Source: Dendrolimus kikuchii
Lineage: Eukaryota; Arthropoda; Insecta; Lepidoptera; Lasiocampidae
Assembly (NCBI GenBank): GCA_019925095.2
Contig: CM034388.1
Location: 992,001-1,056,000, forward strand
Length of the DNA: 64,000 bases
Reading direction: 5' to 3'
Shown: positions 1 to 11,800 of the stretch, in pieces
How positions within the stretch are numbered: position 1 is the stretch's first letter
Layout: the number at the start of each line of letters is the position of its first letter
Position numbers and translations under genes: made by a program
Notes under the pieces: model-generated
What the model saw: the letters and a program-made list of their open reading frames with translations, nothing else
Database searches by the model: none
What the model was told of the DNA's origin: nothing

Positions 1-89
1 CTTGACGGAAAGCAGTTACCATCGCCTATGGACATTTGCAACACCAAAGGTGCTGCTGCTCTCTTAAGGGAGACTGGAACCTGGTCAGT
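1..89 (-). mobile_element. Family A retroposon, partial
   Basis: Carries the GGTTACCATCGCCTATGG and GGGAGACTGGAACCTGGTCA blocks of family A, cut by the window edge and stopping abruptly at about 89. Confidence 0.75.
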
Positions 90-627
90 AATACTAATAA
101 TTTTTCGGTGTAGGACCACGTCTGCCGGGCCCATTAATATGTTATATACCTCTTTATAGGTAAAGTTTGTGCGTTTGTTTGCAGGTAATAATCTCTTTAA
201 CCACTTAACCGATTTTGAAAATTCTTTCATTTGTAGACATCTACATTATTTCTGAGTGATTAATTTATTATTAAATTTTATTTTTATTTTTTAATGACGC
301 CCAACGAAGTAGGCACTGCTCAGCTAGTCTAGAATAAATTTATTGGGTAACAATCATTGGTTGGCGTGCTATGATATATTTTATCCTAGTTTGTAAATTT
401 ATGATTTAACAACTTGTAACACTTATGATATCGTATAAAAACTTTTTTATGTATGTTAGAATGTTTGTCATTGAAATATACTTTTACAACTTCACATCGT
501 ACGATGTATCACCTACTTACGAAATACCTGTGTCAAGTAATTATTGCCTAATTTTCCTCGTTAATAATCACAAGACATATTGACGTGATTCAAAGGTTAG
601 AAAATGTAGCAATGTCTTGGTTGAGTT

Positions 628-1259
628 TTTAACCGACTCAAAAAGGGGAGGTTCTTAAATTGGCTGTATTTTTTTTTATATGTATGTTATGCCATTTCTC
701 CGTCAATTGTGAACCGATTTTCAATTTTTTTTTTAAATTCAAAAGTGCACTCTTGAGTTGATCCCATTGTCACCAAGTTGGGATCTGTTCAGTATAGGCA
801 GGTACATCGTGTTTCATATATTTCTTTCTAAAGCTACCAAATACGTGTAACTGAAAAGTAGCAAAAATCAAAATCGGCTTCAAACCAAAAATATACTAAT
901 TTTTATGTTTTAGCTCGTACCGACTTCAAGATGTTTGATGATATTTCCTAAATACTTGAATAGCTTTAGAAAAAATATTTTAAGCGCCTGTAGAAATTGT
1001 ACTACTGGCACGCGTGTACAAGTTTGCCTTTCGAAGAGTTTAGGCGCCCGACGTCCTTCAGTAAGGCTTGCTCTCGATTTTCCCTGGAATCCACTCATCA
1101 GATCCTAACTTGGTAAGAATGGGACCACCTCAGGAGTATGCTCTTTCGAATACAAAAATATTTGAAAATCGGTCGACAATTGACGGAGAAATCGCGTAAC
1201 AAACATACAAAAAATATACTGTCGAATTCAGAACCTCTTCCTTTTTGAAATCGGTTAAT
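628..1259. mobile_element. Element with long inverted terminal repeats
   Basis: The left arm (about 628-800) and the reversed right arm (about 1098-1259) match over roughly 160 bases: ACCGA(C/T)T..AAAAAGG, the CTCCGTCAATTG block and the ACCAAGTT..GATCTG block all recur inverted. The inner 300 bases are AT-rich with no convincing gene. Probably a non-autonomous DNA transposon or foldback element. Confidence 0.6.
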
Positions 1260-1294
1260 AACCCTTTTACTTCATAGTCGTACTGCTAGATGTA

Positions 1295-1562
1295 CATACA
1301 TACATACATACATAACTTCACGCCAGTTCCCTTGCGGGGTAGGCACGAACAACAGACCGCCATTCAGGCTTATTCTTACACACCTCACTTGCTTCTTTGA
1401 CATTCATAATTCTTGTCATACACGCTCGTTTGTTCTTAAGGCTCCTGACGTCACCTTCTGCTAGTACGCGATCAATTTGATCATGGAAGGTATGTCGTGA
1501 CCTTCCACGACTTCTGTATCCATCCACATTTGCATTGTATATCTGTTTAGTCACTGTTTATA
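1295..1562 (-). mobile_element. Family B LINE tail, 13-bp TSD
   Basis: 5'-truncated 3' end of an RTE-like LINE on the - strand, encoding the Arg-rich C-terminus ([23 protein letters not shown]) and ending in (CATA)n on the + strand. The duplication ACTGCTAGATGTA is found at 1282-1294 and 1563-1575. Confidence 0.85.
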
Positions 1563-1982
1563 ACTGCTAGATGTAGTCCTCCCAAAGTCTGTTCCATATA
1601 TTCCATTACTCTGCTTTCCACGTCTTGTCCCCGAGTGATCTTAGGCAGGTTTTCAGTTTGCTGGGCTGGAGGGCGTCCTACGCCAGTTATCGAGACGCGG
1701 TCTCCACTCCTAGATACGTTTTCTTTATAGGCCGACTCATTATCACTTCGATTTATTAACTGTGCTACCTGTATCAATGACCTTGGTTCTTTTTTTTTAT
1801 ATTATAGACTTCGGACTCGAGTTCCGTGCCCTTTTTACAACTTAATTACTAGATTTAATTTTTTGGATTTAACACGCTTATTAGTTATTTTGGTTCTTGT
1901 GTGTGACATTAATTTATTGATTTTTGTGTTGAGGTGTATATATCTTACGAATAACTTATTATATTAATTTAGTCTAGTTTTA

Positions 1983-2301
1983 GAGACTGTCGGGGTGAAG
2001 GTAAGGAAAGGAATGCTCCGGTGGATCGGGCATGTGGAAAGAATGACTAAACAGATATACAATGCAAAAGTGGATGGATGCAGAAGTCGTGGAAGGCCAC
2101 GACACACCTTCCATGATCAAATTGATCGTGTACTAGCGGAGGGTGATGTCAGGAGCCTTAAGAACAGACGAGCTTGCATGACAAGAGTTATGAATGTCAA
2201 AGAAGCAAGTGAGGTGTGTAAGAATGGGCCTAAATGGCGCTCTGTTGTTCGTGCCTACCCCGCAAGGGAACTGGCGTGAAGTTATGTATGTATGTATGTA
2301 T
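1983..2301 (+). mobile_element. Family B LINE tail, 10-bp TSD
   Basis: Encodes the last 90 or so residues of the family B reverse transcriptase protein, from MLRWIGHVERM to the end, then a (TATG)n tail. TCTAGTTTTA flanks it at 1973-1982 and 2302-2311. Lacks the MHDER segment seen in the copies at 17.0 and 34.9 kb. Confidence 0.85.
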
Positions 2302-2710
2302 TCTAGTTTTAATACTAAACTTATACTAATGTAGAGTGTATCTGTTACATGCTGGAGTTGTGAGGAAGTGCATGTGCAGTGTTGACCTTATATCTATACT
2401 AATATATATTGTCTTATCTAGTGCCATGTGTGTTGTTTTTTTCTTTTCTGTGCCTGGGTTATTAATTTTTAGGCTCTTTGTGTGTCTTGGTTTGTTTGTG
2501 GAGTGCGCGTGTAATGCAATGCGGTGGTAGTGCGCGTTGGTTTCTTTACATATATCATCTTTGTTGATTCTATCCATAAGAGATATAGCTCGCTCCATAG
2601 TCTTTCAGCAACTCTAAATTTTCAGATAAATCCCACTGTCCATATCCACGTCTATTACTTCTTTCATGACTTTTAGAAATAAAGTATTGAAATGCATTTT
2701 TGTTTCAGAA

Positions 2711-2898
2711 ATGGCAACTGATATCCAAAAGCCGATGAAAGAGAAGAACGAAGGAGGAGACATCACCTACCTGGATATGGTAGATGAGAAGGACTCCTTA
2801 GGAGAGTCCCAGATCCAGACATTCTTCGCTGGCACCACCGTATTGCTGACAGGAGGAACTGGTTTCCTCGGGAAACTCATCGTTGAGAAACTACTAAG
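2711..2898 (+). CDS. FAR: FAR exon 1 (start codon, NADPH-binding motif)
   Basis: Starts at ATG 2711 just after the acceptor TTTGTTTCAG and ends at AAG before GTATGT. It encodes a charged leader and the beta-alpha-beta start of the Rossmann fold, with G48, G51 and G54. It ends two bases into an Arg codon, completed by exon 2. Reading past the donor gives an open frame to 3151, but that part has no FAR similarity. Confidence 0.92.
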
Positions 2899-5800
2899 GT
2901 ATGTGGTATTATGGAGACGCAATCAGGCAATCTCCGCGGGTAGGGGGTTATGTGCTCAATGTATGGCCATCCCTTATTCCCCAATTAAGAACTGGTGCCC
3001 GGAGAATATAGAACCTTGCACTTACCTCGCAGTCAGCCACCAGCCCACGACAGTGCTGGTTCAGGGTTCTGCCGGTGCTTCTCACGTGGCGATAAAGGTG
3101 GCAAAGTCCTTCTACACGAGCCCCGGGGCGCAAGGGACGCAGATACACTGATCACTTAAATTTATTATTGGTTGAGGTGAATGTCCTAGTAATTAGCTAC
3201 TGGACGCGGAAATCTTCGATAGCTAATAATTGTATTTATGCGGGTGCGACACGACTTTGTGTGCGTCGCGGTAGCGTGGCGTTTTACAACGTACTGAGCT
3301 CACGCGCCGAGCGAGCGGCGGCAACATACGGGGGTTGCAAGACGCTATAAACCCAAGACACAATTGGTAATTGGGAAATAAGTGGCGCCAACACCTTGTT
3401 TGGGTTAACTTTCCAGGAGGACTGGTTACGTGACCTCGCTAGGTCACTAAAGAGTCGCTTAGGTGTTTTGAGAGCTGTTTATAAAGGGTCACCGCCTTAG
3501 GACCACACGATTCAAGTAACTCTTGTTGAGGGTTGCATATTTACGCCGTTTGAGTGATTCGATCCTTTCTGGATTCTCCCAGGAGATTAGCAGACAGGCA
3601 GACGGCCCACTCGATGGAAAGCGGTTACCATCGCCTATGGACATTTGCAACAGTTGCTACAAATGCGCTGCTGCTCTCTTAAGGGAGATTGGAACCTGGT
3701 CACTAATGCCGGAACACAACTCAAGGTTGTTATGGCGACATACTTTAGACCAGGGTGGTAGCCATCCAGTCGGGCAAATGCCCTACCACCTGGCTGTGGG
3801 TTGTTAAGTCGCCTCTTACGACAGGCCACCCCAACGCAGGAAATTGTATTCTTTCTCCGTTCCTGCACGGATAAAAATCTAGACGTGCTTGGTAAACTGG
3901 ATGCGGCCAACATCTCCACACAAGTCACATCGCAAACCAAAGGCTTGCCACGCTGCCAAGGAGTTAGAGTCATTCCGTCAAGACGGCTACCATCGTCACG
4001 TGCAACACCGTTCGGCTCCAATAAAGCCGGCACGTTAGCGGTGGCAAGCGCCCTCTATTTCAAATGCTGCGGTATTTTGTGTCCCGTAAATCCCGCGACA
4101 AATTCCAGTCAAGCGTAGACGAAGTCACATAATCCTAGTATATCTATATAATTATTTCTTGGTCCAAATAGCATTTGTTATTTGGCAATAGTTCCTCAGA
4201 TGCGTGTGGTCGCTAAAAGGTTATTATTCAATCAGGTTACCACATAAAAGCAATTATCATCATCTGTGGAATAAATATAGCTTTATTAAAACACAAAGGC
4301 TTTGGTAGCGTTTTTTGAGGTTTTTAATTTGCCTTGTCTTCATACAGTTTTGGCAATTGATCAGTGGCGTAGCTCGCCTTAGACGGGCCCTGTATCAAAA
4401 CGTGTTGGGGGGCCCAAAGGAAGGGTAAAGTTTCTTATAAATGAAACAAAAATGCTGGAATTGAATGAAAATAATTAATGTATATTAATTTCTATCTGTG
4501 CAGAAACGTAGAAAGAATACAATTTCATGCGGCCGGGCGGCCTGTCGTAAGAGGCGACTTAACAACCCACAGCCAGGTGGTAGGGCATTTGCCCGACTGG
4601 ATGGCTACCACCCCTGGTCTAAAGTATGTCGCCATAACAACCTTAGTTGTGTTCCGGCATTAGTGACCAGGTTCCAGTCTCCCTTAAGAGAGCAGCAGCG
4701 CATTTGTAGCAACTTTGGTGTTGCCCGTTTTCGGCCATGGCGACCACTTTGACCCCTGGCCCAATCAGATAATTGAGGCTGGTGCGTGCGAAGATGGCTT
4801 ATGTAGCCTATCTTGGCGGCGAAACTCCGTGCACACCAAGGGCACGTGAGTACGCCGTTGTCATAGTTGTATATAATGGCAGCAGGTGGGCGAGCCTTTA
4901 ACTGGTCGCGTTTAGTATCAAGGTCACCTATACGCTGAACCTCGAACTCGCGTACTTGGCTGTTCACCATCCTGCGCCATTCTGGCCGCTGTGCTGCCAA
5001 GCTTTCCCATCGAGAGGGCTCTATATTGCATCTTTTCATGTGTCGCTTTAGGACATCCTTGAACCGGAGAAGGGGACCGCCATGATTCCGCTTTCCCTCC
5101 TCCAGTTCAGAAAAGAAGATGCGCTTGGCCACTCTTTCCTCCGCCATACGAGATACGTGACCGCACCACCGAAGCTGTCGACGCATTAAGTAGGCTTCAA
5201 TACCACCAACATTGGCTCGCCGAAGAACTTCGGTATTTCGCACTCTATCGGACCATCTGATCTTCATGATGGTACGAAGGCATTTAAGGTGGAAGCGGTC
5301 CAGAGTGCGGATGTGGCGGCGGTATGCACACCATGTCTCAGAGGAGTATAAGAGGTTTGGCAGCACGACTGTCATATACACTGATATCTTAGTGGCCAAC
5401 TTAAGGTCATGCGAGCAGAAGACCTTGGAAGATAACTTGCCGAATGCCGCAGCTGCGGCACCTACCCTGCTATTGATCTCAGCATCAAGGTCACACTTGG
5501 ATGTTACAGTATTCCCCAGATAGCGAAATTTATCGACCTGCTTCAGCACATCCTCACCAACTTTTATGGTCAGTGTCTCGTGACCGTGTATGTCCAGGGA
5601 CATCACCTCAGTCTTATTGACACTGATCTTCAGGCCAAACTTACGGCAGGCTTGGTGGAATGCGGACATCAGCTGTTGCAGGCCGTCTAGGGATTCTGCC
5701 AGGAAGCACAAGTCATCAGCATACATGATCTCAGTGATCAGTGCGTATGAGACTTTAGTACGAGCCTTAAGTCTGGCCAAGTTGAAAAGGCTGCCATCTG

Positions 5801-8800
5801 TGCGGAAGCGAATGCGGACTCCGTGAAAAACAGTTTGTAAGACCTCTCTAACTACCACCGCAAAGTATAAGGCGAACAGAGTAGGCGCTAAAACGCATCC
5901 TTGCTTCACTCCACAGGTAACAGGGAAGAAGTCTGTCTGTTCACCGTCTACGGCAACGCAGCATTGCATGTCGTCATGCAGGAGTCTAAGAAGTCTCACA
6001 AACCTTTCCGTGCACCCGAGCTTACCTAGCACCAACCATAGGGCTTCCCGAGGCACGCTGTCAAAAGCCTTCTCTAGGTCAACAAAGCAAAGGTATAGCT
6101 GACAACCCTGTTCTCTGCTCTTTTCCTGCAGTTGACGCACAGAGAATATAGCTTCGCATGTTCCTCGGTCCGGTCGGAAGCCAAGCTGGGTTTCAGGCAG
6201 AATCTTTTCAGACAAGTTCTTTAAGCGGTTTAAGAGCACTCTAGCAAAGACCTTTCCGGGAGCTGAAAGGAGCGAAATACCACGGTACGAGCTGCAGTCA
6301 GATCGGTCACCCTTTTTCTTGTAGAGAGCAGTTATGCGCGATAATTTAAATGTATCCGGGACGCGTTCCTGCTCCCACATACGAACAAACAGTTCCCACA
6401 TCAACGTGTGCAGCTCATCTCCGCCGTATTTTATCAGCTCTCCCGGTATGAGGTCAATACCAGCAGTCCGTTTGTTTTGTTGCTGTCTGATGGCAGTAAT
6501 AACCTCGCCACGTAATAGAGGCTCGTCCAGCTCAAAGGCAAGAGGGAGCTGAGGCATTAAGCCAATACTTTGCAGATCAGCTGATCGATCCACATTTAGC
6601 AGTGTGTTGAAGTGCTCCGCCCAGCGCTTTAGTACATCCTCCTTGCTCGTCAACAGGTGACTACCGTCTAGAGACCTTAAAGGCACCCTTGCTTGGTAGG
6701 ATGTACCAATCAGCTTACGTACCTCACTGTAGCATTCTCCCAGCTGGTTTGTATCAGTGAGCCATTGCATGTGACTAGCTTTGTCCTGCCACCACTTGTC
6801 TTTCATATGTCGAGTCAGGTTGCGCAATTCGAGGTCACTAGCTTTAACAACCGCAACGCTTCCTCTTTGCCTTTTGTGCTGTCGCAGGAGATCTCGGTGT
6901 TTGTCGAATACTGCCCGCAAGATTTCATCATTCTCGTCAAACCAGTCTTCGTTGCGACGGAATTTGTTTCCCAGTGCAGTTGAAGCGGTATCCATGATAT
7001 GAGATGACAATGTTCCCCAGGCAGCATCAACATCACCTACCACCTCATTAACTGGCAACAGCTTTTCAGACAGGGCTTCAGCGTATTTCTCCCTGACCGC
7101 GAGATCTTTTAGCTTATCCACGTTCAAAGAAGCAGGCTTTTTTATAAGAGATCTACGCGGGCGACGGGGGCAGATTCGCAGTTTAGTGACAATGAGTCGG
7201 TGGTCAGACCAACAGTGTGCACCACGCATAACGCGGGTGACCTGCACTTGGCCGAAATCTTTTTGCCTCACGATTGCATAGTCGATCAAATGCCAATGCT
7301 TGGATCTAGGGTGCATCCATGTTGTTTTGTACTTGGCAGCAAGTCTAAACATAGTGTTCGTAATTGCCAGACCGTGTTGAGCACAAAGACTGAGCAGCAA
7401 CTGACCATTGTTGTTCATGTTGCCAACTCCATGTTTACCCAGAACTCCAGGCCAAGCCTCATAGTCCCGACCAACCCTGGCATTGAAATCGCCCATCAAT
7501 AGAACCTGCTCTCTGGCGTTTATGCTATCGAGGCAATAAGTCAATTCCTCATAGAACTTGTCCTTGATGTCATCAGACTTGTCTAGTGTAGGAGCATAAA
7601 CACTGATGACATTAAGGTACTTGTCTTTGCCCTGGTGAAGGCGCAGTGTGGTAACGCGATCTGAGATATGTACAGGGTACTCCTCTAAACGCTTTGCTAA
7701 GTGATTCTTGATGGCAAATCCCACACCTGATCGTCGAGTTTCGGAGGCAGCGGTACCTTTCCAGAAAAAAGCTCTCCTTCATCAGGGAGATGTGTTTCGC
7801 TGAGAGCAGCCACATCCACGTTGTAGCGATGAAGTTCCCGAGCTACTATGGCAGTCTTACGTTCAGGGCAAGCGTTACCATCTCGATCAAGAAGCGTTCG
7901 AACGTTCCACGCGCCGAATGTCATAACAGATGTACTTTTATATCCTTTGCGACGTCGACCACGATTTGGATGATGCGATGATAGCCGCGGTTACTACCAC
8001 CTGTTGAGTCGGGACGAGCATTTTTTTAGGGCACCTTTTCTAGCCCCCTCCCCGGCTGAGCGGGGAAAGCAGTGCCTCCCTAAATAGGGCTGCTTTATCA
8101 TCCCGAGTGCTGCCGAGCCCGCGCTGTCGCCCCAAATTTGCAGCGCGGAAACGACCACGGCGTGTACTCACGCCCCCGGGACCGCCTGTGTGCAGGTATC
8201 AGACAAAGCCTAGCTTGCATCGGGCTATACCTCTCTACCTTTACCCATCGCCACAGGACTTTTGCGTAAATCGGAGTCTTAGCAGCGGAAGCGGTCAGAT
8301 GCGCAGGATATATTAACGTGCACAGGGGTACGCGCGAGACCCAGGTGCACATGTTCATCCCTGTCCTTCAAGACCCAGTGGAACGGAGGCCGTTACGACC
8401 GGAGAAAGACTTGGATGGATGGATCAGCATCATGGTGAGAAAGTTACAAGGGGCCAGTACCTTCTCACACTCCCTTAATCGCCTTTTACGATGCCCACGG
8501 GAAGATATGGGGTAGTGCTATTCTACTCTGCCGGCACCACACGGCAAATAATATATTAATCTATAAAAATACTTTATTAATCTATAAAAGATTGTGAATA
8601 ACATTTTATGAATTTTGGTTATACACTTTCGGGCCCCTGTCCCCTGGGTGCCCCGTATCATTGATACGGCTGATACGGCGGTAGCTACGCCCCTGTAATT
8701 GATAGTCATATATGTCCATCGTGCATCTTACATTATTTTCAAAGTTCTGTAGGTCTGTTAACTAAAACAGAAATCTTGAAGAAGTGACCCGACTAGGTGG

Positions 8801-11800
8801 AGGAGCGAGGCGGAATACTCCTCCGTCTAAATGGAAAATCTTTCAGCGACAGCGAGGCTATTGCTGTTCCTCGCAGACCTAAGTCCGTTTCAACCTTTTT
8901 TTTTTTTGAGGCGAGGGAAAATGCTTAACCGATTTACGCACAATCTGGGCCGTTACTAGGGGAACGACACGCGTCGGTCGGGGGTGATAACACTGCAGCA
9001 AAAGTCCGTTTCAACCTTGAGTTGTGTTCAGGCATCAGTGGCCAGCTTCGATATATAAAAGTACTCTGTTGTCCGCTTGTTATTATTGAAACTTTGTATA
9101 TATTCTTTGTACGTTTCGGAAAAGTTTGCGACCTCATTTATTGCACAGCGCCATCTATTAGCTTGTTAGTGTTCCACTACAATCTTATGAAAATATAGTG
9201 TAGACTTTTTAGCTATATTCATCTATCCCTCAGGAATACCTAATACTTTTTTTCTGGATGACAGGTACCTTATGTTCTTTTCTATATCCCTGACGTTGTG
9301 TGCGTGTGATAATTTCATGAGGTTTTGTTGCGTAGCTAAGATGTCAAAACTTTACAAATTTACAATAGCATTCATAATATTAGTTAGGATGTTTACTGGA
9401 TAGAAACTATGTAATTAATCTATGTCTATATATATAAAAATCAGTTGCTGTTCGTTAGTCTCGCTAAAACTCAAGAACGGCCGGACTGATTTGGCTAATT
9501 TTGTTTTTATATTATTTGTGGAAGCCCAAGGAAGGTTTAAAAAGTGAGTAAATATGAAAAAAAAATACTTGGAATATAGTAAAAATAACAATTTCGCTTT
9601 CCCTTACAAACTGTTCCTATCTGTCAAACATTTGATGTTCGCCCCGTCGTTCAGAAATCAACGTTTTTTATTCATTGATTCTGAGGCCGTACGAAGTTTT
9701 CCGGGTCAGCTAGTTTATAAATATGTCTTTATAAACTACATAGTTGAGCGGCGCTATTAAGCCGCTTTTGGCATCTATCAAACTGATATTAGTAGTTGCG
9801 TGAATTGTCGATAATTATACCTTCATTACTAGTGATTAATTAAATAACAGTGAAGGAATTACATTGTAAGCCGTGTTAACCTTTAAGTAGTCTTTACATC
9901 GCATTGTAAACCTCAGTCATAAGTCCATCAATTTATCAAATCTAAAAGACTGTTGATAATCCTATCCGTGCAGGAACGGAGAAAGAATACAATTTCCTGC
10001 GGCCGGGCGGCCTGTCGTAAGAGGCGACAAAACAACCCACAGCCAGGTGGTAGGGCATTTGCCCGACTGGATGGCTACAACCCCTGGTCTAAAGTATTTC
10101 GCCATAACAACCTTGAATTGTGTTTATTTGTACCACCTTAGGTGTTGCAAATGTCCATAGGCCGTCTGCCTGTCTGCTGAACTCCTGCAATAAAAAAAAA
10201 GGAAAGTATAAAACAAAAGTCATTATTCTAAAAAATGTAAGTCATTGAATCATTCTAAATAACAACATTTCTTAATTCGGGTTTTAAATTATTGATAGAA
10301 GTTACCTATGAAAGGATCTACATTAGCAAATAGTGCATGGTCTTGCTGACAAGTGCGGTATTTTAAAAACGTGTTGTTTGTATAGTTAGTTTTTATAAGT
10401 GGTACTGAGAATAGGGATTTATTACGTGCGCTGAAACGGGGACAGTTCAGGAGTAAATTATTGATGGGAAAATTATGTTGACATAAATTAATTTGATACT
10501 ATTACAAAGTTAGTACATCAGTGTTTACGTGAAACAGTGTTTACATTAGAGGCTAGAAACATAATTCTAATATACAGTCGACTCGCATTAATTCAAACCT
10601 GCGATAATTCGAACCTCTCTATAATTAAAAGTTATCATGAGTTCCCCAGAAAATCTCTTTATATTTCGAACTAAATCAATATATTTTTATGTACTTGGTA
10701 ATTCGAAAAAAAAAATCATAGGTACGTAACAAAACGACGCGTTAATACGAACTTATCGGCGTCTAACACTCGACAATTCGTAAAGTGTCAGATCCTCTCA
10801 TAAACAAGCCGGAGTAATCCATCGAGTTGAGTATGTGTGCCCGTTGCTGACAAGTTCAAACTTATACGAGTATCATCGTGTACGAACTTGTGTTTCTGTA
10901 AAGATTATGTAGTTATTATTAATTAATTCACATTATGAGTAGGTGGTAGGGCATTTGCCCGACTGGATGGCTACCACCCCTGATCTAAAGCATGTCGCCA
11001 TAACAACCTTGAGTTGTGTTCCGCCATTAGTGACCAGGTTCCAGTGACCCTTAAGAGAGCAGCAGCGCATTTATAGCACCTTTGGTGTTGCAAATGTCCA
11101 TAGGCAATGGTAACCGCTTTCCATTAAGTGGGCCTGTCTGCTGAACTCCTGCTATAAAAAAAAAAAAAAAATGAATATGTACACTATGTACCTCTTAACT
11201 TTTGTCATTTGTTGTCATTGTTAAAAAATAGAAGTTAATAAATATGTATGTAATACATAAATGATTGTCAACACTCAGTAATTCATAATGAAACTACGTT
11301 TTAACGGTTTTAAGCGCGGTAATTTTAAATTTTAAAACGTAGTTTTATTATGTATACAAGTTGCGAAAACTTAAGAAAGTATTACTCAGTAAGTCAGTTT
11401 TATTTTTTTTTTCTCTCGAAAATTGTGAACCATTTGATATTTCAAACTCTCGATATATCGTAATATTTTAAGAGTCCCTCGAGTTTCGAATTAACTAGAG
11501 TCGACTGTATTCTTCTTTATATTGTTTACATAGTATGCAGAAGTCGTGGAAGGCCACGACACACCTTCCACGATCAAATTGATCGTGTACTAGCAGAAGG
11601 TAATGTCAGGAGCCTTAAGAACAGACGAGCGTGCATGACAAGAGTTATGAATGTCAAAGAAGCAAGTGAGGTGTGTAAGAATAAGCCTAAATGACGCTCT
11701 GTTGTTCGTGCCTACCCCGCAAGGGAACTGGCGTGAAGTTATGTATTTATGTAATACATAATTGATTGTCAACACTCAGTAATTCAGTTTTATTTCTTTT

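Larger units (their letters stand above)
4362..8695. mobile_element. hAT-like element split by a LINE insertion
   Basis: The left end CAGTGGCGTAGCTCGCC (4362) and right end GGTAGCTACGCCCCTG (to 8695) are inverted relatives typical of hAT termini. Flanks are CAATTGAT (left) and TAATTGAT (right), an 8-bp duplication with one mismatch. Only about 130 bp of left arm and 150 bp of right arm remain around the LINE. The right-arm sequence recurs at 61086-61155. Confidence 0.7.
10575..11507. mobile_element. pogo-like DNA element (TA-flanked) with nested insert
   Basis: Left end CAGTCGACTCGCATTAATTC (10575) and reversed right end CAGTCGACTCTAGTTAATTC (to 11507), both flanked by TA. AATTCGAA-type repeats recur inside, as in pogo/Tigger elements. 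Family A sits inside at 10940-11168, and a 98-bp hairpin insert at 11286-11383. No transposase frame remains. Confidence 0.7.

Noticed and set aside
1547..1777. 76-codon frame on the - strand
   Set aside because: No motif, no splice context, and it runs into the TSD of a family B tail. Possibly old element debris.
2899..3151. Continuation of FAR exon 1 past 2898
   Set aside because: The open frame continues but departs from FAR sequence, a consensus donor is present, and exon 2 completes the split codon.
4478..4752. Open frames of 60-150 codons in family A copies
   Set aside because: They occur on both strands of every copy, with different stops. They are by-products of a non-coding retroposon.
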